NCBI GenBank assembly: GCA_018830465.1
Contig: JAHJSI010000008.1
Span: 1-8,148 of the forward strand
Direction of reading: 5' to 3'
Source: Patescibacteria group bacterium
GTDB taxonomy: Bacteria > Patescibacteriota > Patescibacteriia > UBA2169
DNA length: 8,148 bases
Both the position numbers and the translations under genes were made by a program. This document shows positions 3,354 to 8,148 of the stretch, one piece after another; positions within the stretch are counted from its first letter, which is position 1; every line of letters starts with the position of its first letter. Under the pieces are notes generated by a model that was not told the DNA's origin, searched no databases, and saw nothing but the letters and a program-made list of their open reading frames with translations.

Positions 3354-3950
3354 CTGAGTACAGCAAAAGTAAAAATTCTAGTTCAAGGATACGCGCGTAC
3401 AAAAGGCGATGTGACTCATGCATCGCCTAATGCTGTTTTGATTGAGGACAATGGAAAGAAAATTCTTGTTGATCCTGGGTCAAACAAAAAGCAACTGGTA
3501 AAAGCGCTTGAGAAAAAAAATTTGAAGCCAGATGATATTGATGCAATCTTTATCACGCACTGGCATCCAGACCATATTTTGAATATCCGATTGTTTCCGG
3601 AGGTAATAATTTTTGACATAGACGAGGCCTTTCATGGTGATGAAATAAAACAACATCACGGACGAATTCTTGATACAAATATTGAAATCATATCAACGCC
3701 AGGACATGATATTAATCATGCTTCTCTTTTAGTTGATACTGACAAAGGCGCAATCGCGATAGCTGGCGATGTGTTCTGGTGGGAAGATAAAGAAAAACAA
3801 GAAACAGATCTGCAGGACCTAATCGCGCACAAAGACGAATATGTGGAAAATATGACTGAATTATGCGTGAGCAGAAAAAAACTTCTCAAATTAGCTGATT
3901 ATATCATCCCTGGCCATGGAAAAATGTTTTCTGTTAAAAAAGGACTTTAG
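3354..3950 (+). CDS. MBL-fold metallo-hydrolase
   Basis: A small cytoplasmic dinuclear-metal hydrolase of the metallo-beta-lactamase fold, 198 residues from the inferred start. Metal ligands are all present: HWHPDH (H69, H71, D73, H74), TPGH (H118), AGD (D139) and PGHG (H188). The closest relatives I recall are MBLAC1-like or archaeal small hydrolases of unknown substrate. The first canonical start is GTG at 3411, but the codons before it encode AKVKILVQGYARTKGDVTHA, the expected first beta-strand that leads into AVLIEDNGKKILVDPG. The true protein therefore begins earlier. No ATG, GTG or TTG exists in frame back to the stop at 3279, so CTG at 3354 (giving MSTAKVKILVQGYA) is my best guess. Alternatively the original start was lost when repeat C arrived. 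The 3' end overlaps lgt tail to tail by 60 bases, and the last metal ligand H188 lies inside the overlap. Confidence 0.85.
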   Translation: MSTAKVKILVQGYARTKGDVTHASPNAVLIEDNGKKILVDPGSNKKQLVKALEKKNLKPDDIDAIFITHWHPDHILNIRLFPEVIIFDIDEAFHGDEIKQHHGRILDTNIEIISTPGHDINHASLLVDTDKGAIAIAGDVFWWEDKEKQETDLQDLIAHKDEYVENMTELCVSRKKLLKLADYIIPGHGKMFSVKKGL

Positions 3951-4727
3951 AATTATTATAATAGATAGCGTCGCAAGCAACAGACTTATAACTAATGGCA
4001 AACGAATACCCGCGATCATGGCTGCATCATTAATTCGTATTGATTCCACGATAATTCTAACACTGGAATATAATCCCAAATAAAGCCAAAAGACCAATCC
4101 ATCTGGTCTTTTTTGTTTTTTAAACACGCATAACAGAACCACAAAAACCAAAACACATAAAACTGATTCATATAAAAATGCTGGGTGAAAACGCGCGCTT
4201 TGGATAAATTCTTGCGGACGATGCGCAATATCAATTGGAATTCCATACCAGGCATCAGTTGGCGCGCCGAATAATTCCTGATTAAAATAATTACCCCACC
4301 TGCCGATTGCCTGCCCTAAAATTGCTGGAACCACAAACAGGTCTGCGATTTTCCAGAAGTAAGGACCTGTCTGTGACTGGTCCGAATGTTTGCGCGAAAA
4401 ATATAATACGCACAATATGGCTCCGATTATTGCTCCATGAATTGCCAGTCCCCCATTCCATACCGCTAAAATCTGCGAAGGATTTTTAGCATAGAAAGTC
4501 CAGTCAAAAATTACGTGATATATCCGCGCGCCAATAAGGCCTGATATTAAAGCATTAAGATATATTGATGAAATTATCTGCTCTGACATATTCCGCATAC
4601 GGGCAAGATTGCCGGCCATCCAGTATCCAATCAATATCGCGATAACTAAAAATAATCCATACCAATATATGTCAAACATTCCAATTGAAAACGCAATTGG
4701 ATTTGGAATGTGTGAATTCAAAAACAT
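3891..4727 (-). CDS. lgt: Prolipoprotein diacylglyceryl transferase
   Basis: Lgt moves diacylglycerol from phosphatidylglycerol to the lipobox cysteine of prolipoproteins, the first step of bacterial lipoprotein maturation in the inner membrane. The 278 residues contain about seven hydrophobic segments. The Lgt signature is present as GQAIGRWGNYFNQELFG (about 138-154, with R143 and E151). Other conserved parts are WNGGLAIHGA (H97), HPAFLYES (181-188) and the R/E-rich SSVRIIVESIRIND (221-234), which holds the arginine thought to be catalytic. The start lies 1 base after the stop of the upstream dehydrogenase gene, so the two are coupled. The last 19 residues (KSFFNRKHFSMARDDIIS) are read from the strand opposite the end of the MBL hydrolase gene. 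No separate terminator is visible after the stop codon. Confidence 0.96.
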   Translation of the reverse strand: MFLNSHIPNPIAFSIGMFDIYWYGLFLVIAILIGYWMAGNLARMRNMSEQIISSIYLNALISGLIGARIYHVIFDWTFYAKNPSQILAVWNGGLAIHGAIIGAILCVLYFSRKHSDQSQTGPYFWKIADLFVVPAILGQAIGRWGNYFNQELFGAPTDAWYGIPIDIAHRPQEFIQSARFHPAFLYESVLCVLVFVVLLCVFKKQKRPDGLVFWLYLGLYSSVRIIVESIRINDAAMIAGIRLPLVISLLLATLSIIIILKSFFNRKHFSMARDDIIS

Positions 4728-4728
4728 A

Positions 4729-5700
4729 TTATGCTTTTACCTCATTTCTCGGCGCTTTTCCATGAATAAGCACATCTAATATATTCTCTGTTGCTTGTCG
4801 TCCCATTTCCTCTCTTGCTTCAATTGTTGCTGACGCTGTGTGAGGAGTTAAGATAATATTGGATAATTTAGCTAATCCTAGGGATAATTTTGGCTCGTTT
4901 TCAAATACATCTAATCCAGCGCCTGCTATTTTTTTCGCGCGCAAAGTTCTGACAAGCGCTTTCTCATCTATAACTCCACCGCGCGACGTATTTATTAAGA
5001 TGGCTGATTCCTTCATCTGCGAGAGCTCTTTTAATCCTATCAAATGCTTAGTTGACGGCAAAAGCGGGACATGCAAGGAAACATAATCTGACTCTTTTAA
5101 TAAACTATCAAGAGACACTTTTTTTGCTTTGCATTTCTTTTCAATTTGAGGGCTGCGCACAACATCAGAATATAAAATTTTCATATCAAAACACGTTTTT
5201 GCAAATTCTGCCAAAGAGCATCCAATTCTTCCGCCGCCGACAATACCCAAAGTTTTCTCTCGCATATCATCTCCAAGAAACAAAACTGGACTCCATGCTT
5301 TGTATTTTCCTGCTTTAACAAATGCGTCTGATTGCGGAAGGCGGCGAGCAAGAGCGAATAAAAGCGCGAAAGCGTGCTGAGCAACAGCGCTCGCGGACAT
5401 CATGCTTGGAGTATTTGAAGCATAGACGTTGCGTGCTTTAGCTGATTTCAAATCAATATTATTAAACCCAAGAGCATAATTCGCGACTATTTTCAAATCA
5501 GGATTAGCTCGCAGAACATCTTTGTCAACTTCCTCTGTTACAGTAGTCATTAAAGCATCCGCGCTTTTCGCGTATGATATTAACTGCTTTTTTGTGGGAG
5601 GATCCTGTGAAGCATGCATTTTAACTTTGCAATGCTTGTATAATTCATCAAGTCCATCTTTAGGAATTTTTCGCGCGATAATCACTTTTGGCTTTAACAT
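4729..5700 (-). CDS. D-isomer-specific 2-hydroxyacid dehydrogenase (glyoxylate/hydroxypyruvate reductase-like)
   Basis: An NAD(P)-dependent enzyme that reduces a 2-keto acid to the D-2-hydroxy acid. The protein has 323 residues from the ATG at 5698-5700 (MLKPKVIIARKIPKDGLDEL); a longer frame to 5877 exists but runs into the aldolase gene, so I reject it. Order of parts: substrate domain start (1-95, with VANYALGFNNID at 72-83), NTPSMMSASAVAQHA (96-110), Rossmann motif LGIVGGGRIG (151-160), the catalytic triad R240 (INTSRGG), E269 (DVFENEP) and H287 (LTPHTASAT), then the C-terminal return to the first domain. The pattern is closest to archaeal-type glyoxylate reductase, but phosphoglycerate dehydrogenase (SerA) or hydroxypyruvate reductase activity cannot be excluded; there is no ACT domain. 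It follows the aldolase by 13 AT-only bases with no Shine-Dalgarno site and precedes lgt by 1 base. Confidence 0.92.
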   Translation of the reverse strand: MLKPKVIIARKIPKDGLDELYKHCKVKMHASQDPPTKKQLISYAKSADALMTTVTEEVDKDVLRANPDLKIVANYALGFNNIDLKSAKARNVYASNTPSMMSASAVAQHAFALLFALARRLPQSDAFVKAGKYKAWSPVLFLGDDMREKTLGIVGGGRIGCSLAEFAKTCFDMKILYSDVVRSPQIEKKCKAKKVSLDSLLKESDYVSLHVPLLPSTKHLIGLKELSQMKESAILINTSRGGVIDEKALVRTLRAKKIAGAGLDVFENEPKLSLGLAKLSNIILTPHTASATIEAREEMGRQATENILDVLIHGKAPRNEVKA

Positions 5701-5713
5701 ATTTTTAAAAAAA

Positions 5714-6472
5714 TTAATTATATAAAACTTTTGCGATTTTTTCCGCGACAGCAATCGGATCTTTGGACTGCCAGATATTTCTTCCAATCGCCCATCCAAC
5801 TGCGCCTGCTTGCAAGATTTCTTTTGTCTCGCGTATAATATCATCTTCATCAGCGTCTTTTTCTCCTCCAACAACAAATACTTTTGTCTTTCCAGCTGCT
5901 TTCACAACCCACTTAAATGATTCAATATCTCCTGAATATTTAACTTTTACCGCGTCAGCATTCAATTCCAATCCTAAGCGCGCGGCATATGCTAAAGTAT
6001 CTTTATCAGTATCTGACTTAATTTTTTTGCCTCTAGGATACATCCACCCAATGACCGCAAGTCCTTTATCATGCGCTTCTTTTTCTATTTGAGCGAATTC
6101 ATCAATCATTGTTTGCTCATGCTCTGATCCAACATATATTGTATAGCCAATAGCAGATGCGCCTAATTCAACTGCCTCCTCAACAGAGCAATTTGATAAA
6201 GATAATGGCTCTTCGCCTTTTTGATACGCGGTCCTTCCGTTCATTTTTACAATTAGAGGCACTTTATGCTTGTTTTTATCATAGTATTTTGAAGCAATGC
6301 CTTTTTGAAAAACAACCCCAGTAAAATGGCCTGAATCCGCAATTTTTATGATCCACTCTGGATTTACTGATTTTTCATCAAAATCAGTTGGTCCATGCTC
6401 AAAACCATGGTCATACGCAAGCAGCATTCCTTTCCCATTTCTTAATATTTTGTCTATATTGTTTTTATTCAT
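5714..6472 (-). CDS. Class I fructose-bisphosphate aldolase, archaeal/DhnA type
   Basis: Cleaves fructose 1,6-bisphosphate to dihydroxyacetone phosphate and glyceraldehyde 3-phosphate through a lysine Schiff base, without metal. From the ATG at 6470-6472 the protein has 252 residues, typical of the compact archaeal-type family; the longer frame to 6574 only translates an intergenic inverted repeat. Visible features: MLLAYDHGFEHGPTDF (16-31, with catalytic-type D21), FTGVVFQKG (50-58), VPLIVKMNGRT (71-81), VIGWMYPRG (140-148, Y145), ADAVKVKYSGD (172-182, where K176 is the likely Schiff-base lysine, K178 the alternative) and the phosphate-binding VFVVGGEKDADEDD with GAVGWAIGRNIW (198-234). The neighbours on both sides are carbohydrate enzymes; glyceraldehyde 3-phosphate links it to the transketolase encoded just upstream. 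Confidence 0.94.
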   Translation of the reverse strand: MNKNNIDKILRNGKGMLLAYDHGFEHGPTDFDEKSVNPEWIIKIADSGHFTGVVFQKGIASKYYDKNKHKVPLIVKMNGRTAYQKGEEPLSLSNCSVEEAVELGASAIGYTIYVGSEHEQTMIDEFAQIEKEAHDKGLAVIGWMYPRGKKIKSDTDKDTLAYAARLGLELNADAVKVKYSGDIESFKWVVKAAGKTKVFVVGGEKDADEDDIIRETKEILQAGAVGWAIGRNIWQSKDPIAVAEKIAKVLYN

Positions 6473-6485
6473 AATTTTACTGTTC

Positions 6486-6572
6486 GGATTTTCTGGGGTA
6501 TGCGCTTTTCGAGCGAGAATGATGGAGCTTTGCGACCCTTCGGAGCGAGAAAAAGTATACCCTAGAAAATCC
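6486..6572. repeat. 87-base element with 16-base inverted ends between transketolase C and aldolase genes
   Basis: The ends GGATTTTCTGGGGTAT (6486-6501) and ATACCCTAGAAAATCC (6557-6572) are inverted repeats with one mismatch in 16. The 55 bases inside contain a direct repeat GAGCGAGAA (6511-6519 and 6543-6551) and a possible small hairpin CGCT/AGCG. It could be a miniature inverted-repeat element or an mRNA-processing hairpin inside the leftward operon. No clear target-site duplication is visible, and no T-run follows on the transcribed strand. Confidence 0.75.
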
Positions 6573-6583
6573 AATTATATTTA

Positions 6584-7546
6584 TTACTTCTTTCTAATAA
6601 CCTCCAAACTTTGTTGAATAATCTTCTCTTTTGTCATCCCATACTTCTCCATCAGCTCCTCTGGCTGTCCAGACTCTCCAAAAGAATCAGGCATTCCCAC
6701 AAATCGCATTGGAACAGGATAGCGCTCTGACAGCGCTTCAGCAACCGCGCTGCCTAATCCCCCATGAATCTGATGCTCTTCAACGCACACAACTGCTTTT
6801 GTCTTTTTAGCGGACGCGGCAATTGTCTTAATATCTATTGGCTTTATTGTGTGGCTGTTTATAACTTCCGCGCTGATTTTATGCTTTCGCGATAATTCTT
6901 TTGCCGCTTCAATTGCCTTGTACAGAATCGGGCCGCATCCAATAATTGTCACATCATTGCCTTTGATTAAAATATTAGCTTTTCCAATTTCAAATTTTGT
7001 GTCTTTTGTAAAAACTGGGGATTCATTGCGCTGAAACCGCAGATATATTGGACCTTCTATTTCTGCAATAGCAATCGTTGCTTTTTCAGTTTCAATCGCG
7101 TCTGCTGGCGCGATTACTGTCATATTCGGCAGAACGCGCGCAATAGCAATATCTTCTAAAGCTTGATAAGCCGCGCCATCAGGCCCTGTTGATAATCCAG
7201 CATGAGAAGAAGCGATTTTAACATTCAGATTCGGATAGCAGATTGACGCGCGTATCTGGTCCCAGTTTCTTCCCGGAGAAAATACCGCGAATGACGACAT
7301 AAACGGAATATATCCCTGCATAGCCAAGCCAGCGGCCAAGCCAGCCATATTCTGCTCCGCGGCTTTGACTTGAATAAACCGCTCTGGAAATTCTTCCGCG
7401 AAATCCGCGCATCCGGTTGAATCCCTTAGATCAGAGCTTAGGACAACAATTTTCTGATTTTTCTTTCCTAATTCAACTAGTCCGCGTCCATATCCATCAC
7501 AAGTGGAAGCCAGTTTTTTATATTTTGTTTTTAAGTTTAGTTTCAT
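6584..7546 (-). CDS. tkt: Transketolase, C-terminal subunit (pyrimidine-binding plus C domain)
   Basis: This is the second half of a split transketolase, which moves two-carbon ketol units between sugar phosphates in the non-oxidative pentose phosphate pathway using thiamine diphosphate. It has 320 residues, usual for this subunit. The pyrimidine-binding domain carries VVLSSDLRDSTG (34-45), VKAAEQNMAGLAAGLA (60-75; E64 is the glutamate that activates the cofactor), FSSF-like PFMSSFAVF (81-89) and SSHAGLSTGPDGAAYQALED (113-132). In that stretch the usual H of GxTHQ/GASHQ is Y. The C-terminal domain begins near residue 190 and contains VVCVEEHQIHGGLGSAVAEA (about 252-271). The ATG overlaps the stop of the N subunit gene in ATGA, a classic coupled pair. 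It ends with tandem stops (TAATAA). Confidence 0.95.
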   Translation of the reverse strand: MKLNLKTKYKKLASTCDGYGRGLVELGKKNQKIVVLSSDLRDSTGCADFAEEFPERFIQVKAAEQNMAGLAAGLAMQGYIPFMSSFAVFSPGRNWDQIRASICYPNLNVKIASSHAGLSTGPDGAAYQALEDIAIARVLPNMTVIAPADAIETEKATIAIAEIEGPIYLRFQRNESPVFTKDTKFEIGKANILIKGNDVTIIGCGPILYKAIEAAKELSRKHKISAEVINSHTIKPIDIKTIAASAKKTKAVVCVEEHQIHGGLGSAVAEALSERYPVPMRFVGMPDSFGESGQPEELMEKYGMTKEKIIQQSLEVIRKK

Positions 7547-8148
7547 ACTTTTATGCCTATAGATCGAAGAGCATTATCAGCTTCATCATCTTTTAATTGT
7601 TTCCCGCGCCATTCAAAATTTCCCTCCATAAATTTTACTCCTTTTCCAGGAATCGTGTTTGCTATAATGCATACTGGTTTTTCACGGATCTCGCGCGCCT
7701 TAGAGCAAGCATTAATTATCTGGTCAATATCATGGCCATCTATATCAATCACTTTCCAGTTAAATGCTTCATATTTATCTTTTAACCGCTCAATCGGCAT
7801 TATATCTTCAGTATTTCCATGGCTCTGAATATTATTCCTGTCAATAATCATTGTCAAATTCGGCAATTTATGCTTCGCCACAAACATTATTGCTTCCCAT
7901 ATCTGTCCTTGATTATGCTCTTCATCAGAAGAAACGCAATATACCATTTGATTCGATTTTTCAAAATAACGGATAGCATATGCTATGCCAACAGCAACTG
8001 ACGCTCCTTGCCCAAGAGAACCAGCTGTATTCTCCACTCCTGCGATTGATTTATAAACTGGATGTCCTTGCAACGGACTTCCAAGATTTCGCAAAGACCA
8101 TAATTCCCTTTTTGGAAAATATCCTGCTTCAGCCAAACACGCGTAAAG
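7543..8148 (-). CDS. tkt: Transketolase, N-terminal subunit (N-terminus cut by window edge)
   Basis: The first half of the split transketolase, binding the diphosphate of thiamine diphosphate and Mg2+. The frame is open to base 8148, giving 201 visible residues that begin LYACLAEAGYFP; about 60-70 residues are missing. Visible features: GHPVYKSIAGVENTAGSLGQ (28-47, the conserved GHPE/TGSLGQG region), the cofactor motif region SSDEEHNQGQIWEA (73-86), IIDRNNIQSHGNTEDIM (101-117), and the end IANTIPGKGVKFMEGNFEWRG before the short C-terminus (split here as IANTIPGKGVKF, MEGNFEWRG). The usual G-D-G of the cofactor motif reads S-D-E; the metal-binding D and the later N are kept. It shares a 4-base ATGA overlap with the C subunit gene and uses TGA as stop, which shows the standard code. 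Confidence 0.95.
   Translation of the reverse strand, partial: LYACLAEAGYFPKRELWSLRNLGSPLQGHPVYKSIAGVENTAGSLGQGASVAVGIAYAIRYFEKSNQMVYCVSSDEEHNQGQIWEAIMFVAKHKLPNLTMIIDRNNIQSHGNTEDIMPIERLKDKYEAFNWKVIDIDGHDIDQIINACSKAREIREKPVCIIANTIPGKGVKFMEGNFEWRGKQLKDDEADNALRSIGIKV

Noticed and set aside
5701..5877. 59-residue N-terminal extension of the hydroxyacid dehydrogenase
   Set aside because: It would run through the end of the aldolase gene in another frame, and the conserved protein begins at MLKPKVIIARK (5700).
6473..6574. 34-residue N-terminal extension of the aldolase
   Set aside because: It translates the inverted-repeat element; family members begin close to the ATG at 6472.
7543..7546. Recoded TGA (Gly) as in Gracilibacteria/SR1
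   Set aside because: The TGA ends the N subunit exactly at the overlap with the ATG of the C subunit, and no gene here has in-frame TGA codons.

Overview
The window looks like a piece of a small-genome, AT-rich member of the Candidate Phyla Radiation (Patescibacteria, probably the Parcubacteria side). This is inferred from several things. There is a membrane-anchored hypothetical protein of a type I associate with Parcubacteria, a split two-subunit transketolase, and an archaeal-type class I aldolase. Genes are tightly packed with few Shine-Dalgarno sites, and the intergenic DNA is full of palindromic repeats. TGA is used as a real stop in the transketolase pair, so the code is the ordinary bacterial one and not the TGA=Gly code of Gracilibacteria/SR1. 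No 16S rRNA is present, so the phylum assignment is tentative.

Left half (1-2830), translation and ribosome rescue. A truncated membrane protein gene runs leftward off the edge. Rightward come smpB, then a complete tmRNA gene (ssrA, 1087-1492) with its own strong promoter, then infC, rpmI and rplT, ending at a strong terminator at 2791-2828 that can work in both directions. SmpB and tmRNA are partners in trans-translation; IF3, L35 and L20 form the classic infC-rpmI-rplT cluster.

Middle (2830-3350), RNA genes and repeats. Divergent tRNA-Asp(GTC) and tRNA-Ser(TGA) genes are driven by back-to-back promoters. This zone and the tmRNA 3' end carry a family of palindromic repeats. All three RNA genes (tmRNA, tRNA-Asp, tRNA-Ser) are followed, in the same orientation and exactly at the CCA end, by the same palindrome, and the CCA forms the first bases of its left arm. 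A second palindrome is nested in one of these copies, and another copy of it interrupts a duplicated 5' fragment of the tRNA-Asp gene. This is the most unusual feature of the window.

Right half (3350-8148), metabolism and envelope. A rightward metallo-beta-lactamase-fold hydrolase lacks a canonical start at its conserved N-terminus and overlaps, tail to tail, the end of a leftward gene set. In transcription order the leftward set is transketolase N subunit (cut by the window edge), transketolase C subunit, class I fructose-bisphosphate aldolase, a 2-hydroxyacid dehydrogenase and lgt. The transketolase pair and the dehydrogenase/lgt pair are tightly coupled. The set joins the non-oxidative pentose phosphate pathway and lower glycolysis to lipoprotein lipidation.
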